From Pseudoxanthomonas sangjuensis (GTDB lineage: Bacteria; Pseudomonadota; Gammaproteobacteria; Xanthomonadales; Xanthomonadaceae), in contig NZ_PDWR01000007.1 in assembly GCF_010211755.1 (NCBI RefSeq), positions 80,803-144,802 on the forward strand: a stretch of DNA of 64,000 nt, written 5' to 3'. Shown piece after piece: positions 45,905-60,014 of the stretch. The notes beneath the pieces were generated by a model that saw nothing but the letters and a program-made list of their open reading frames with translations, did not search any database and was not told the DNA's origin. How positions within the stretch are numbered: the first letter of the stretch is position 1; each line of letters begins with the position of its first letter. A program made the translations under genes and the position numbers.

Positions 45905-47512
45905 ATGAGAAAAACCGCCTGGTTGCTATCGCTGTGCCTGTTGCTGCCGGCGCCGCCATCGATGGCGCAGGGCTGCGTGGCGGCCTATTCGCGGCTCTAC
46001 GGCGAACTGTTCGAGACCGCCCAGCGCAACCTGCCGGAAGGCAAGTCGCTGGTCGACGCGGTGCCCAGGCAGCCGCCGGCCGGCATCCTCGCCGAATACG
46101 AGCACCGCCGGCGCCTGCCCGGATTCGACCTGGGCGAATTCGTCGCCAGTCAGTTCGCCCCGGCGCAGTCGGCCGACAGCGACTACCGGACCGAGCCCGG
46201 CCAGGACGTGCGCCAGCACATCGACGCGCTGTGGCGCGTGCTCGAACGCAAGCCCGGTGCGGTCGACCCGCGCGGTTCGCTGCTGCCGCTGCCCTATCCC
46301 TACATCGTCCCCGGCGGGCGTTTCAACGAGATCTACTACTGGGATTCCTATTTCACGATGCTCGGGCTGGAGGAAAGCGGCCGCCACGACCTGGCCGTGG
46401 ACATGGTGAAGAACTTCGCCTGGCTGATCGACCATTACGGCCACATCCCGAACGGCAACCGCATCTACTACCTCAACCGCTCGCAGCCGCCGTTCTTCGC
46501 CGCGATGGTGAACCTGATCGCCGAACGCGACGGACCTTCCGCGCTGACGACCTGGCTGCCGCAGCTGCAGCAGGAATACGACTTCTGGATGGAAGGCGCC
46601 GACACGCTGGAACCGGGCCAGGCGCACCGGCGCGTGGTGCGGCTGGCCGACGGTTCGCTGCTCAACCGCTACTGGGACGACTGCGACCTGCCGCGCGAGG
46701 AAAGCTACGGCAACGACGTGCGCACCGCCGCCGAATCCGGGCGCCCCGCCGCCGAGGTCTACCGCAACCTGCGCGCCGGCGCCGAAAGCGGCTGGGACTT
46801 CAGTTCGCGCTGGTTCGCCGACGGCAAGACGCTGGCGACCATCCGCACCATCGAGATCGCGCCGCCGGACTTGAACAGCCTGCTGTACCACCTGGAAACG
46901 ACGCTGGCCGAGGCCTATCGCGCCGCCGGGCAGGCGGACCGGGCGGCGCGGATGCGCGAACGCGCCGACGCGCGCAAGTCGGCGATCCTGCGGCACCTGT
47001 GGAACGCGAAGGACGGCGTTTTCGAGGACTACCTGTGGAAGGAAGGCCGCGGCACCGGCCACGTCACCGCCGCCACGCTGTATCCGCTGTTCTTCGGCAT
47101 CGCCGAACGCGGCCAGGCCGACCGCGTGGCGCAACGCGTGCGGGACAGCCTGCTGCAACCCTACGGGCTGGCGACGACGACGGTGCGCACCGGGCAGCAA
47201 TGGGATCTGCCCAATGGCTGGGCGCCGCTGCAGTGGATCGCGATCCGCGGCCTGGACGCCTATGGGCACGAGGAGCTGGCCGCCACCATCGCCAGGCGCT
47301 GGATCGACGGCAACCTCGCCGTGTATCGCCAGAGCGGAAAGCTGGTCGAGAAATACGACGTCACCCGCAGCGCGGCCGGCGGCGGCGGCGAATACCCGCT
47401 GCAGGACGGCTTCGGCTGGACCAACGGCGTGCTGCGCAAGCTGCTGGCGCTGTATCCGGACGCGGCGTCGGCAGACACGCGGGCGGGCGCCGCCGCGCCG
47501 GCGCGGCACTGA
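45905..47512 (+). CDS. treA: Periplasmic trehalase (GH37)
   Basis: Enzyme of 535 aa that splits trehalose into two glucose. A signal peptide (residues 1-22, ending SMAQG) targets it to the periplasm. Both trehalase signatures are present: PGGRFNEIYYWDSYFTMLGL and QWDLPNGWAPLQWIA; the catalytic residues of GH37 lie in the barrel around ESGWDFSSRWF (Asp) and near the C-terminal EYPLQDGFGWTNGV (Glu). It is transcribed away from the TonB receptor and glycosidase genes, so together they form an alpha-glucoside uptake and hydrolysis locus. Confidence 0.95.
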   Translation: MRKTAWLLSLCLLLPAPPSMAQGCVAAYSRLYGELFETAQRNLPEGKSLVDAVPRQPPAGILAEYEHRRRLPGFDLGEFVASQFAPAQSADSDYRTEPGQDVRQHIDALWRVLERKPGAVDPRGSLLPLPYPYIVPGGRFNEIYYWDSYFTMLGLEESGRHDLAVDMVKNFAWLIDHYGHIPNGNRIYYLNRSQPPFFAAMVNLIAERDGPSALTTWLPQLQQEYDFWMEGADTLEPGQAHRRVVRLADGSLLNRYWDDCDLPREESYGNDVRTAAESGRPAAEVYRNLRAGAESGWDFSSRWFADGKTLATIRTIEIAPPDLNSLLYHLETTLAEAYRAAGQADRAARMRERADARKSAILRHLWNAKDGVFEDYLWKEGRGTGHVTAATLYPLFFGIAERGQADRVAQRVRDSLLQPYGLATTTVRTGQQWDLPNGWAPLQWIAIRGLDAYGHEELAATIARRWIDGNLAVYRQSGKLVEKYDVTRSAAGGGGEYPLQDGFGWTNGVLRKLLALYPDAASADTRAGAAAPARH

Positions 47513-47523
47513 CCAGCGGGCCC

Positions 47524-47545
47524 GGCGCGGCAAGCCGCGCCCTAC
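47524..47545 (-). repeat. GTAG-type palindromic repeat overlapping the GNAT stop
   Basis: On the minus strand, GTAG (47545-47542) is followed by GGCGCGG-CTTG-CCGCGCC, a 7-bp perfect stem. The TAG inside GTAG is the stop codon of the GNAT gene. The start tetranucleotide and stem resemble the REP-like elements in the atp operon. Confidence 0.5.
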
Positions 47546-48054
47546 AGCAAGCGACGCATCGCCACGCGCAGACCGGCCGGGAAACCGAGCAGGCGCTCGC
47601 GCCCGACGATGCCGCGCAGTTGGTCGCCCCATGCGGCTTCGTCGAATTCGGCGAAGCCGCGCCTGGCGTAGAACGGCGCATTCCACGGCACGTCGCGCAG
47701 CGTGGTCAGCGTGATCGCCGGATAACCGCGACGCGTCGCTTCCGCGCAGACCGATTCGAGCAAGGCGCTGCCGATGCCGTGGCGACCATGTTCGGGCAGT
47801 ACGTCGATCTCGAACAGGTGTGCGTTGCCATCGACCTCGCCCGCCAGCGCAAAACCGGCCCTGGCGCCGCCGGTTTCGACCACATGCAGGATGCCTTCGC
47901 GGATGCCGGCATCGAGATCGTCGCGCGACAGGCCGTGCATCGCGAAGAGGTCGAGACCGCCGCGGTCCAGCAGCAGGCGCGCCGCGCGCCGTTCGATGTC
48001 GAGCAATGCGTCGACGTCGGCCTCGTTGCCGTCGCGGACGACGAAGCCGCCCAT
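47542..48054 (-). CDS. GNAT-family N-acetyltransferase
   Basis: Protein of 170 aa. The acetyl-CoA loop motif is visible as H-GRHGIGSALLE (Q/RxxGxG/A type), with the preceding strand AHLFEIDVLPE and the later NAPFYARRGFAEF typical of the fold. The substrate is unknown; N-terminal or small-molecule acetylation are both possible. It starts 4 bp after glmU on the same strand, so it may be cotranscribed with it. Its stop codon lies within a GTAG-type palindromic repeat. Confidence 0.88.
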   Translation of the reverse strand: MGGFVVRDGNEADVDALLDIERRAARLLLDRGGLDLFAMHGLSRDDLDAGIREGILHVVETGGARAGFALAGEVDGNAHLFEIDVLPEHGRHGIGSALLESVCAEATRRGYPAITLTTLRDVPWNAPFYARRGFAEFDEAAWGDQLRGIVGRERLLGFPAGLRVAMRRLL

Positions 48055-48058
48055 GGCC

Positions 48059-49423
48059 TCACTGCTTCTTGGTCGGCCGCTGCCAGCCGTCGATGGTGAC
48101 CTGCTTGGCCCGCGCCACGGTCAGCTTGCCTTCCGGCGCATCCTTGCCGATCACCGAACCGGCGCCGATGGTCGCGTTCGCGCCGATGGTCACCGGCGCG
48201 ACCAGCGCCGAGTTGGAGCCGATGAAGGCGCCGTCCCCGATCGTCGTCGTCGATTTGTTGACGCCGTCGTAGTTGCAGAAAATGGTGCCGGCGCCGATGT
48301 TGACCTTGCTGCCGACCACGCCGTCGCCGAGGTAGGTCAGGTGGTTGGCCTTGCTGCCGGCGCCCATCGTGGTCTTCTTGGTCTCGACGAAGTTGCCGAT
48401 GTGCACGTCGTCGGCGAGCACGGTGCCGGGGCGGATGCGCGCGTACGGCCCAATCAGCGCGTTGCCGCCGGCGACGACGCCCTCGATGTCGCAATGCGCA
48501 TGGATCTTCGCGTTCGCGCCGATCCTCGCGTCCTTGATGCGGCAGAACGGGCCGATGCTGACGTTGTCGCCGAGCTCGACCTCGCCCTCGAACACCACGT
48601 CGACGTCGATCTCGACGTCGCGGCCCACCTTCACCGTGCCGCGCTGGTCGAAGCGCGCCGGATCGGCGAGGCGCGCGCCCTGCACGCACAGCGCCTGCGC
48701 CTGACGGCGCTGGAACGCGCGCTCGAGCTGGGCCAGCTGCCACGGGTCGTTCGCGCCCTCGACTTCCATCGGGTCGGCGACCAGCACCATCTCGGCAGGG
48801 GTGAACTCGGCCGCGGCGGCGGCGAACACGTCGGTCAGGTAGTACTCGCCCTGCGCATTGCCGTTCGACAGCCGCGACAGCCAGCCTTTCAGGGCGGTCG
48901 CGTCGGCGGCGATCACGCCGGTGTTGATGGTGCGGATGCGGCGCTGTTCGTCGTCGGCATCCTTGTGCTCGACGATCGCCGCGACCTTGCCGGCGGCATC
49001 GCGGACGATGCGGCCGTAGCCGGCCGGGTCCTCCGGCTCGGCGACCAGCACGGCAAGCCGGCCTTCGGCGGCGAGCAAGCGCTGCAGGGTCTCGCTGCGG
49101 ATCAGCGGCACGTCGCCGTACAGCACCAGCACGACCGCATCGTCGGGAACATCGGGCATCGCCTGCCGCACCGCGTGGCCGGTGCCGAGCTGCTGCGCCT
49201 GCTCGGCCCACGCCAGGTCGACCTGCGCCGCGAACGCGGCACGCACCTGCTCGCCGCCGTGGCCGTAGACCACGTGGATCCCGGCCGGCCGCAGCGCGCG
49301 CGCCGCGTCGATGACGTGCGCGAGCATCGGCCGCCCGGCGATCGGCTGCAGCACCTTCGGCCGCGCGGACTTCATCCGCTTGCCTTCGCCGGCGGCGAGG
49401 ATGATGACGTGCAACGGGCTCAT
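48059..49423 (-). CDS. glmU: Bifunctional GlmU: UDP-GlcNAc pyrophosphorylase / glucosamine-1-phosphate acetyltransferase
   Basis: Enzyme of 454 aa making UDP-GlcNAc. The N-terminal uridyltransferase domain begins [22 protein letters not shown] (LxxGxGTxMxxxxPK type), and the C-terminal left-handed beta-helix has hexapeptide repeats ([38 protein letters not shown] and later). Length is normal. It is divergent from the GT-C-like membrane gene at 49490. With glmS it supplies precursor for peptidoglycan, lipid A and the WecA-type enzyme near the start of the window. Confidence 0.98.
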   Translation of the reverse strand: MSPLHVIILAAGEGKRMKSARPKVLQPIAGRPMLAHVIDAARALRPAGIHVVYGHGGEQVRAAFAAQVDLAWAEQAQQLGTGHAVRQAMPDVPDDAVVLVLYGDVPLIRSETLQRLLAAEGRLAVLVAEPEDPAGYGRIVRDAAGKVAAIVEHKDADDEQRRIRTINTGVIAADATALKGWLSRLSNGNAQGEYYLTDVFAAAAAEFTPAEMVLVADPMEVEGANDPWQLAQLERAFQRRQAQALCVQGARLADPARFDQRGTVKVGRDVEIDVDVVFEGEVELGDNVSIGPFCRIKDARIGANAKIHAHCDIEGVVAGGNALIGPYARIRPGTVLADDVHIGNFVETKKTTMGAGSKANHLTYLGDGVVGSKVNIGAGTIFCNYDGVNKSTTTIGDGAFIGSNSALVAPVTIGANATIGAGSVIGKDAPEGKLTVARAKQVTIDGWQRPTKKQ

Positions 49424-49489
49424 TTATGCTATCCATCCACGGGCGCGACACAGGCGCGGTGACCGAATGTTAGCAACCCACATGACCGC

Positions 49490-51061
49490 ATGACCGCCCC
49501 GCTGTTCCGCCGTCCCGCCGTCTTCGATGCGCTGCTCGCCTCGGGCCTGGTGCTGCTGGCCACCGCCCTGCTGGGCCAGGACGCCAACTGGGACCTGCAG
49601 AACTACCACCTGTACACGCCGATGGCCCTGTTGAGCGGGCGCTGGCCGCAGGACATCGCGGTGGCGCAGTTGCAGAGCTGGCACAACCCGACCCTGGACC
49701 TGCCGCTGGGCGGCCTGGTGCTGGCGGGTGCCCCGGGCTGGCTGGTGTCGCTGTGGCTGGCCCTGCCGTCGGCGGTGGCGTTGTTCTTCGCGCTGCGCCT
49801 GATGGATCGGCTGTGGCCGCAGGCGGCCAGCCGCTGGCGCAGCGGCGTCGCGGCGCTGGTCGCCCTATCCGGTGCGGCGGTGCTGCCCGGAATCGCCGCC
49901 AGCTTCAACGATGCCTTCGTCGCGGCGCTGGCGATGCCGGCATTGTGGTGGATGGCCGGCACCCGGGATCGTCCGGACGCGTGGCGCGGCTGGTGGTTGC
50001 CGGGCCTGCTGCTGGGGCTTGCGGCCGGATTGAAGCTGACCGCGGCGATCTACTGCCTGGGCCTGCTCGCCGCGTGCCTGTTCGCGGGCAGCCTGCGGCG
50101 CTTGCCCGCACGCGTCGCGCTGCTGGGCATCGGCGGCATCGGCGGTTTCGCCGCCGGCGCGGGCTGGTGGATGTGGCGCCTGTGGCGGGAACACGGCAAT
50201 CCGCTGTTCCCCTACTTCAACCAGTGGTTCCATTCGCCGGATGCGCCGTACCTGGACCATGCGGATGCCCGCTTCAAGCCCGAAACCCTGGCCGATGCGC
50301 TGCTGGTGCCATTGCGCCTGCTCGGCGAGAACCGGCGCTATGCCGAACTGACCGTCGCCGATCCGCGCCTGCTGCTCGGATTGCTCGCGCTGTTGGCATG
50401 GGGCATCGCCTGGGGGCGCAAGAAGCGTTCATCCGTCGCGACGCCCGGACCCGCACCCTGGCCGTTGCTGGCCTTCGTCGCGGCCAGTTATGCCGCATGG
50501 CTGGCGCTGTACGGGATCTATCGCTACCTGCTGCCGCTGGAGATGCTGCTGTCGGTCGTTTTCGTCGGCATGCTGTCGCAACTGCCTTTGCGGCGCTGGC
50601 TCAAGCCCGCACTGGCGCTGGCTGCGGTGCTGGTCGCCGCCGCGACCAACCATCCGAACTGGGGCCGGCAGGACTTCCGTTCGCCGATGGTCGACGTGCG
50701 ATTCCCGCCGTTCCCGCGCGATTCGCTGGTGCTGCTTGCGGGTATCGACCCGCTCGGCCACGCCGTCGCCTTCCTGCCGTCCGACGTGGCGGCGGTGTCG
50801 CTGTCGAACAACTTCATGGACCCGCAACGCTGCACGCGCCTGCAGGACCGCGTCGAAAGCCGTATCCGCAGCCACCGCGGCCCCTTGTACCTGATGCGCC
50901 AGGCGACGCCCGCCGCGGCGCCCTTCCAGGCCTATGGCCTGGCGATCTCCGGCAGCTGCGTCCCGGTGGCCGACAGCCTCGTCCCGGTCGAGTTGTGCGC
51001 GTTGCGGCGCGCTGCCCCGACTACTGCGCGGAGCTGCTCCTGGACAGCAGCTGGTCGGTGA
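49490..51061 (+). CDS. GT-C-type integral membrane glycosyltransferase-like protein
   Basis: Protein of 523 aa with about ten to eleven membrane helices and a first periplasmic loop containing an acidic motif (QDANWDLQNYHLYTP, residues 29-43), as expected for lipid-dependent GT-C transferases. Such proteins transfer sugars from polyprenyl phosphate to periplasmic acceptors. It is next to GtrB-like and GtrA-like genes, so it may be the acceptor-specific (GtrC-like) component. The last 41 bp overlap, antiparallel, the end of the GT2 gene, and the C-terminal tail is low-complexity. No closer family is recognised. Confidence 0.75.
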   Translation: MTAPLFRRPAVFDALLASGLVLLATALLGQDANWDLQNYHLYTPMALLSGRWPQDIAVAQLQSWHNPTLDLPLGGLVLAGAPGWLVSLWLALPSAVALFFALRLMDRLWPQAASRWRSGVAALVALSGAAVLPGIAASFNDAFVAALAMPALWWMAGTRDRPDAWRGWWLPGLLLGLAAGLKLTAAIYCLGLLAACLFAGSLRRLPARVALLGIGGIGGFAAGAGWWMWRLWREHGNPLFPYFNQWFHSPDAPYLDHADARFKPETLADALLVPLRLLGENRRYAELTVADPRLLLGLLALLAWGIAWGRKKRSSVATPGPAPWPLLAFVAASYAAWLALYGIYRYLLPLEMLLSVVFVGMLSQLPLRRWLKPALALAAVLVAAATNHPNWGRQDFRSPMVDVRFPPFPRDSLVLLAGIDPLGHAVAFLPSDVAAVSLSNNFMDPQRCTRLQDRVESRIRSHRGPLYLMRQATPAAAPFQAYGLAISGSCVPVADSLVPVELCALRRAAPTTARSCSWTAAGR

Positions 51062-51950
51062 TCAGGCGCTGGATCTCGCTGGTGCGGCGGTTGACCGTGT
51101 CGAGGACCAGGCCGGTCGCCAGCGAGATCATCCCGGCCAGCACCAGCGCCACCGCCAGCACCGCGGTCGATGGATGCGTGACCAGGCCGGTACCGGTGAA
51201 TTCGTTGATCACGTAGGCACCGAACGCCAGCCCGGCCAGCAGGCAGGCCAGCGCGATCGCGCCGAAGAACAGCAGCGGGCGCATGTCCTTGAACAGGAAC
51301 AGCAGGGTGCGCAAGACGCGGAAACCGTCGCGGAACGTGCTCAGCTTGGACTGGCTGCCGTCCGGGCGCACGCCGTACTCGACCATGTGCTCCGAGAACA
51401 GGAAGCCGTTCGCCAGCGCGAACACGGTCATCTCGGTCTCGATCTCGAAGCCGCGCGACATCACCGGCATCGACTTGACGAAGCGCCGCGAGAACGCGCG
51501 GTAACCGGACAGCACGTCGCGCACCGGGCGGCCGAACAGCCAGCCGACGCAACTTCGCACCAGCCGGTTGCCGAACCCATGGAAGCGCCGGAACGATCCG
51601 TCGCCATGCGATTCCAGCCGCGTTCCCACCGTCATGTCCGCACGTCCCCCGACGACGTCGTCGACGAGCCTGCCGACCGCGTCGGCCGGATAGGTATCGT
51701 CGCCGTCGACCATCACGAACACGTCGGCATCGACGTCGCGGAACATCGCGCGCACCACATTGCCCTTGCCCCTGGCGGCGACCCGGCGCACGTGCGCGCC
51801 GGCCTGCGCCGCCAGTTCACCGGTGCCGTCGGTGCTGGCGTTGTCGAACACCCAGATCTCCGCCTGCGGCAGCGCGCGGCGGAAATCGGCGACGACCTTG
51901 GCCACGGTCAATGCCTCGTTGTGGCAGGGAATGAGTACGGCGATGCGCAA
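51021..51950 (-). CDS. Polyprenyl-phosphate glycosyltransferase (GT2, GtrB/DPMS-like)
   Basis: Protein of 309 aa with an N-terminal GT-A domain: IAVLIPCHNEALTVAKVV, WVFDNASTDGT, and the metal-binding DXD-type VDGDDTYPAD. RGKGNVVRAMF and LSGYRAFSRRFVKSMP are typical of dolichol-phosphate mannosyltransferase-like enzymes. Two C-terminal membrane helices (about 228-255 and 262-290) anchor it. It would make a bactoprenol-linked sugar on the cytoplasmic face for flipping by GtrA. Divergent from the GtrA-like gene by 77 bp; convergent overlap with the GT-C gene. Confidence 0.92.
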   Translation of the reverse strand: MRIAVLIPCHNEALTVAKVVADFRRALPQAEIWVFDNASTDGTGELAAQAGAHVRRVAARGKGNVVRAMFRDVDADVFVMVDGDDTYPADAVGRLVDDVVGGRADMTVGTRLESHGDGSFRRFHGFGNRLVRSCVGWLFGRPVRDVLSGYRAFSRRFVKSMPVMSRGFEIETEMTVFALANGFLFSEHMVEYGVRPDGSQSKLSTFRDGFRVLRTLLFLFKDMRPLLFFGAIALACLLAGLAFGAYVINEFTGTGLVTHPSTAVLAVALVLAGMISLATGLVLDTVNRRTSEIQRLITDQLLSRSSSAQ

Positions 51951-52027
51951 GCGGTCGCTTCCGGCGGCAGGCAGGTCGCGCGCATCTTACACGGCGAAGC
52001 GCGCGGGGCACGGTTTACTATTCGCGG

Positions 52028-52432
52028 ATGCCGCGCCGACTGCTCCGACAACCCCTGTTCCGCGAAGGCGGCAGCTTCGTCGCCGTCGGCCTGCTGCAGT
52101 TGCTGGTGGACTGGCTGGCATTCGTGCTGCTGACCGCGCTGGGCGTGCCCGCGGCGCCGGGCAACGTCGCCGGACGCATCTGCGGCGCCCTGCTCGGCTT
52201 CTGGCTCAACGGCCGGGTGACCTTCGCCCGCGACGGCCGGCCGCGGCTGGGCTGGGTGCGCTTCGCGCGGTTCCTGGCGGTGTGGCTGCCGCTGACCGCG
52301 ATCAGCACGCTACTGGTCGGTGCGGTGGCGTCGGCGCTGGGCCTGCACCTGGCCTGGCTGGCCAAGCCGCTGGTCGAAGGCGTGCTGGCCGTCGTTGCCT
52401 TCTTCCTGTGGCGGCACGTGGTCTATCGCTGA
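52028..52432 (+). CDS. GtrA-family small membrane protein (flippase)
   Basis: Protein of 134 aa with four predicted membrane helices (about 14-36, 43-60, 79-100 and 107-128). FVAVGLLQLLVDWLAFVLL, GRICGALLGFWLNGRVTFARD and KPLVEGVLAVVAFFLWRHVVYR are the GtrA-family blocks. GtrA proteins translocate bactoprenol-linked sugars for O-antigen or teichoic-acid glycosylation. With the GT2 and GT-C neighbours it makes a three-part periplasmic glycosylation set. The start at 52028 is the only good one. Confidence 0.9.
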   Translation: MPRRLLRQPLFREGGSFVAVGLLQLLVDWLAFVLLTALGVPAAPGNVAGRICGALLGFWLNGRVTFARDGRPRLGWVRFARFLAVWLPLTAISTLLVGAVASALGLHLAWLAKPLVEGVLAVVAFFLWRHVVYR

Positions 52433-52445
52433 CCCGGCATGCGCG

Positions 52446-52475
52446 AAAAGAAAACGCCGGCACGGGGCCGGCGTT
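52446..52475 (-). terminator. Intrinsic terminator of the atp operon
   Basis: Reading the minus strand: AACGCCGGC, loop CCCGT, GCCGGCGTT, then TTCTTTT. A 9-bp GC stem followed by a T-rich tract, 26 bp past the atpC stop; the clearest Rho-independent terminator in the window. Confidence 0.92.
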
Positions 52476-52501
52476 CTGGTTTCCGCTGCGAGGCGCTGCC
52501 T

Positions 52502-52927
52502 TCAGTGCTTCAGGTTCTTGCGCAGGCGCTCCAGCGCGCTCAGCTGGGCCAGGCTCATCGCCAGCTGCGCCTGCGCCTCTTCGGCGCTCATCTTCGGGTC
52601 CTTGTGCGCAAGCACGCGCTCGGCCTCTTCCTTCGCCGCGCGCACCGCCGCCTCGTCGATGTCCTCGGCGCGGATCGCGGTGTCGGCGAGCACGGTCACG
52701 ACCTGCGGCTGCACCTCGAGGATGCCGCCGCCGATGGCGAAGTCGAGGACCTCGCCGTTCGGCTGGGTGACCACGACCTTGCCCGGCTTCAGCCGCGTGA
52801 TCAGCGGCGCGTGGCGCGGCGCGATGCCGAGTTCGCCCTGCTCGCCGGTGGCGACGACCAGCGTGGCCTCGCCGTGGAAGATCTCGGCTTCGGCGCTGAC
52901 GATGTCGCAACGGATGGTGGATGCCAT
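52502..52927 (-). CDS. atpC: ATP synthase F1 epsilon subunit
   Basis: Subunit of 141 aa. N-terminal beta-sandwich ([45 protein letters not shown]) and a C-terminal helical hairpin ([35 protein letters not shown]) that can inhibit ATP hydrolysis. Last gene of the atp operon, before the terminator at 52446-52475. A GTAG-type repeat lies between atpD and this gene. Confidence 0.97.
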   Translation of the reverse strand: MASTIRCDIVSAEAEIFHGEATLVVATGEQGELGIAPRHAPLITRLKPGKVVVTQPNGEVLDFAIGGGILEVQPQVVTVLADTAIRAEDIDEAAVRAAKEEAERVLAHKDPKMSAEEAQAQLAMSLAQLSALERLRKNLKH

Positions 52928-52944
52928 GTCTTAATCATTCCTGC

Positions 52945-53003
52945 GTAGGGCGGGTCCTGACCCGCCATTGCGTGAACGTGCGGCGGGTCAAGACCCGCCC
53001 TAC
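52945..53003. repeat. GTAG-type REP doublet (REPIN) between atpD and atpC
   Basis: GTAG then GGCGGGTC-CT-GACCCGCC, a 15-bp spacer, then GGCGGGTC-AA-GACCCGCC and CTAC. Two inverted REP units facing each other, each able to form an 8-bp stem. The layout matches the GTAG-family palindromes known in Stenotrophomonas and relatives, mobilised by RAYT transposases. Confidence 0.8.
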
Positions 53004-53008
53004 AACGA

Positions 53009-54448
<1,440 letters not shown>

Positions 54449-54475
54449 CTATTTGAATTCTGTTGCCGGCGCGCG

Positions 54476-55339
54476 TCAGACTGCCGCGGCGCCGCCGACG
54501 ATTTCCGAGATCTCTTGCGTGATCGCCGCCTGGCGCGACTTGTTGTAGGCCAGGTTCAGCGTGTCGATCAGCTTGCTGGCGTTGTCGCTGGCCGCCTTCA
54601 TCGCGACCATGCGCGCGGCGTGCTCGGAAGCGACGTTCTCCAGCACCGCCTGGTACACCAGCGACTCGACGTAGCGGGTCAGCACGTGGTCGAGCACGGC
54701 CTGCGCGTCGGGTTCGTAGATGTAGTCCCAGTCGTGGCGGGCGACCTGGGTGTCCGACGCCGGCAGCGGCAGCAGCTGGTCGAACGCCGCGCGCTGGGTC
54801 ATCGTGTTGACGAAGTCGTTGTACACCAGGTAGACGCGGTCGACCTTGCCCGACTCGTAGGCGTCGAGCATGACCTTGATCACGCCGACCAGCTGCTCCA
54901 GGTGCGGCACGTCGCCCAGGTGGGTGACGCTGGCCAGCATGTTGATCCTGATCCGGCGGAAGAAGGTCGCCGCCTTCTGGCCGATGGTGACCAGGTCGAT
55001 CTCGGCGCCCTTGTCCTGCCACTGCCGGATTTCGCCCAGCACCTTGCGGAACAGGTTGTTGTTGAGGCCGCCGGCGAGGCCGCGGTCGGACGAGACGATG
55101 ATGTAGCCGACGCGCTTGACCTCTTCGCGCTCGACCAGAAACGGATGCCGGTACTCGGAATTGGCCTGGGCCAGGTGGCCGATGACCTGCTTCATCGCGC
55201 GCGCGTACGGGCGCGAGGCCTTCATCCGGTCCTGCGCCTTGCGGATCTTCGAAGCCGAGACCATTTCCAGCGCGCGGGTCACCTTGCGGGTGTTCTGCAC
55301 GCTCTTGATCTTGGTTTTGATTTCTCTTCCGCCAGCCAT
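54476..55339 (-). CDS. atpG: ATP synthase F1 gamma subunit
   Basis: Rotor shaft subunit of 287 aa. The N- and C-terminal coiled-coil helices are recognisable ([30 protein letters not shown] and [29 protein letters not shown]). GAGAGAAAG before the start supports 55339. Between this gene and atpA is a second GTAG-type repeat doublet. Standard length and position. Confidence 0.98.
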   Translation of the reverse strand: MAGGREIKTKIKSVQNTRKVTRALEMVSASKIRKAQDRMKASRPYARAMKQVIGHLAQANSEYRHPFLVEREEVKRVGYIIVSSDRGLAGGLNNNLFRKVLGEIRQWQDKGAEIDLVTIGQKAATFFRRIRINMLASVTHLGDVPHLEQLVGVIKVMLDAYESGKVDRVYLVYNDFVNTMTQRAAFDQLLPLPASDTQVARHDWDYIYEPDAQAVLDHVLTRYVESLVYQAVLENVASEHAARMVAMKAASDNASKLIDTLNLAYNKSRQAAITQEISEIVGGAAAV

Positions 55340-55351
55340 TGCTTTCTCTCG

Positions 55352-55412
55352 GTAGGGCGGGTTTCAACCCGCCGTCACGGTCGCTTGCCGAAGGCGGGTC
55401 GGAACCCGCCCC
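55352..55412. repeat. GTAG-type REP doublet (degenerate) between atpA and atpG
   Basis: GTAG (55352-55355) followed by GGCGGGTT-TC-AACCCGCC, a spacer, then GGCGGGTC-GGA-ACCCGCC. The far end reads CCCGCG instead of CTAC, so the second unit is decayed. Same family as 52945-53003. Confidence 0.72.
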
Positions 55413-55418
55413 GCGCGA

Positions 55419-56966
<1,548 letters not shown>

Positions 56967-57014
56967 TGCTTTGGTTTCCCTGGTGCAACCGTCGCCGGTT
57001 GCGGTTCGAATGAA

Positions 57015-57542
57015 TTAGTTGGCGAGCGCGGTCTGCAGCCGTTCCAGCTTGCCCTTCAGCGAGCCGTCGATGACCACGTCGCCGGCGTCGATCACCGCGC
57101 CGCCGATCAGCGACGCGTCGACCGCCGTCTCGACCTCGACCTCGCGGCCGAAGCGCTTCTTCAGCGCGGCCCTGATCGTGTCGAGCTCGCCGGCCGGCAA
57201 CGCCGCGGCCGAGGTGACCTTCGCCTTGACCACGCGTTCGGCCTCGGCGCGCAATTCCTCGTACAGGCCGGCGATTTCCGGCAGCTGCGGCAGGCGGCGG
57301 TTCTCCGCCAGCAGGCCGAGGAAGCGGCCGAACGATTCGCCGGCGCCGTCGGGCGACAGCAGCGCGACCGCGTCGGCGTCGGCCAGTTCTGGGTTCAGCA
57401 GCAGCGCGGCGACGCGCGGGTCGGCCGCGACCTGCGCGGCGAAACCGAGCGCGCTCGACCACGCGGCGAAGTTCCCTTCGTCCTTCGCGATCGAGAACGC
57501 GGCGCGGGCGTACGGGCGGGCGAGGGTCAGGGCCTGGCTCAT
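57015..57542 (-). CDS. atpH: ATP synthase F1 delta subunit
   Basis: Peripheral-stalk subunit of 175 aa linking F1 alpha to the b dimer. It starts [23 protein letters not shown], the conserved first helices, and ends with the C-terminal beta-region [29 protein letters not shown]. Three bp after the atpF stop, so probably translationally coupled. Confidence 0.98.
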   Translation of the reverse strand: MSQALTLARPYARAAFSIAKDEGNFAAWSSALGFAAQVAADPRVAALLLNPELADADAVALLSPDGAGESFGRFLGLLAENRRLPQLPEIAGLYEELRAEAERVVKAKVTSAAALPAGELDTIRAALKKRFGREVEVETAVDASLIGGAVIDAGDVVIDGSLKGKLERLQTALAN

Positions 57543-57545
57543 CGA

Positions 57546-58016
57546 TCAGATCTCTGCGGCCAGCTCGTCGAGCAGCGCCTTGTGGGCGCTGGCGTCGATC
57601 TCGCGCTTGAGCAGCTTCTCGGCGCCGGTCACGGCCAGCGCGGACACCTGCTTGCGCAGGTCTTCCTTCGCCTTGGTCGCGGCGGCGTCGATCTCGGCCT
57701 GGGCCAGCGCCTTCTGCTTGTTCGCGGCCTCGATCGCCTCGTTCTTCGCGGCGTCGACGATCTGGTTGGCGCGCTGGTGGGCCTGTTCGATGATCTCGTT
57801 GGCCTTGGCCCGCGCTTCCTTCAGCGCCTCGCTGGCCTGCTCCTCGGCCTGGGCGAGCGCCTTCTGGCTGTTGTCGGCCGCGGCCAGGCCTTCGGCGATC
57901 TTCTGCTGGCGTTCTTCGATGGCCGCGATGATGTGCGGCCAGCCGAACTTCATCACCAGCCACGCCACCGCGAAGAACGCGAGGCCCTGAATGACGAGAG
58001 TGAGGTTGGGTAGCAT
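57546..58016 (-). CDS. atpF: ATP synthase Fo b subunit
   Basis: Subunit of 156 aa with one N-terminal membrane helix ([22 protein letters not shown]) and a long alanine- and charge-rich coiled coil forming the peripheral stalk. CCAGGAG before the start supports 58016. Standard length for the E. coli-type b subunit. A small palindromic repeat lies between it and atpE. Confidence 0.98.
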   Translation of the reverse strand: MLPNLTLVIQGLAFFAVAWLVMKFGWPHIIAAIEERQQKIAEGLAAADNSQKALAQAEEQASEALKEARAKANEIIEQAHQRANQIVDAAKNEAIEAANKQKALAQAEIDAAATKAKEDLRKQVSALAVTGAEKLLKREIDASAHKALLDELAAEI

Positions 58017-58030
58017 GACTTGCTCCTGGT

Positions 58031-58055
58031 GCCGGCGACAGGATGTCGCCGGCTA
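58031..58055 (-). repeat. GTAG-like palindrome between atpE and atpF
   Basis: GCCGGCGACA (58031-58040) and TGTCGCCGGC (58044-58053) form a 10-bp perfect stem around GGA. On the minus strand it begins ATAGCCGGCGACA, one base from GTAG. Likely a single, decayed REP unit. Confidence 0.6.
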
Positions 58056-58087
58056 TGCCTGAATCGCTTGCTCGGTGCGAGCCCGGA

Positions 58088-58393
<306 letters not shown>

Positions 58394-58435
58394 CTAGGTG
58401 GATGGGAAGGTGGGACGTGTTTCGTGTTCGGGACG

Positions 58436-59809
<1,374 letters not shown>

Positions 59810-59972
59810 TCAGGGCCCCGGAGGCCAAAGCTGAACGAGCGTCGCGTCAGGCGACCCGGCACCGATGGACCCGGCCCGTCGCGCAACCGGAACTTTCCCG
59901 GGCCGGACCGGTCACTGGAAGCGGGCCTGCCTCTCCAATTCCTCGTCCGGATGCTCCACCGCAGGCCTGCCC

Positions 59973-59997
59973 GAAGCCCCGGCCCCGCCGGGGCTTC
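59973..59997 (-). terminator. Hairpin after the racemase gene
   Basis: GAAGCCCCGG (59973-59982) pairs with CCGGGGCTTC (59988-59997), loop CCCCG. It lies 18 bp past the racemase stop and could end the aceF-lpdA-racemase transcript. No strong T-run. Confidence 0.6.
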
Positions 59998-60014
59998 GTC
60001 TTGCCGGGCCGGGC

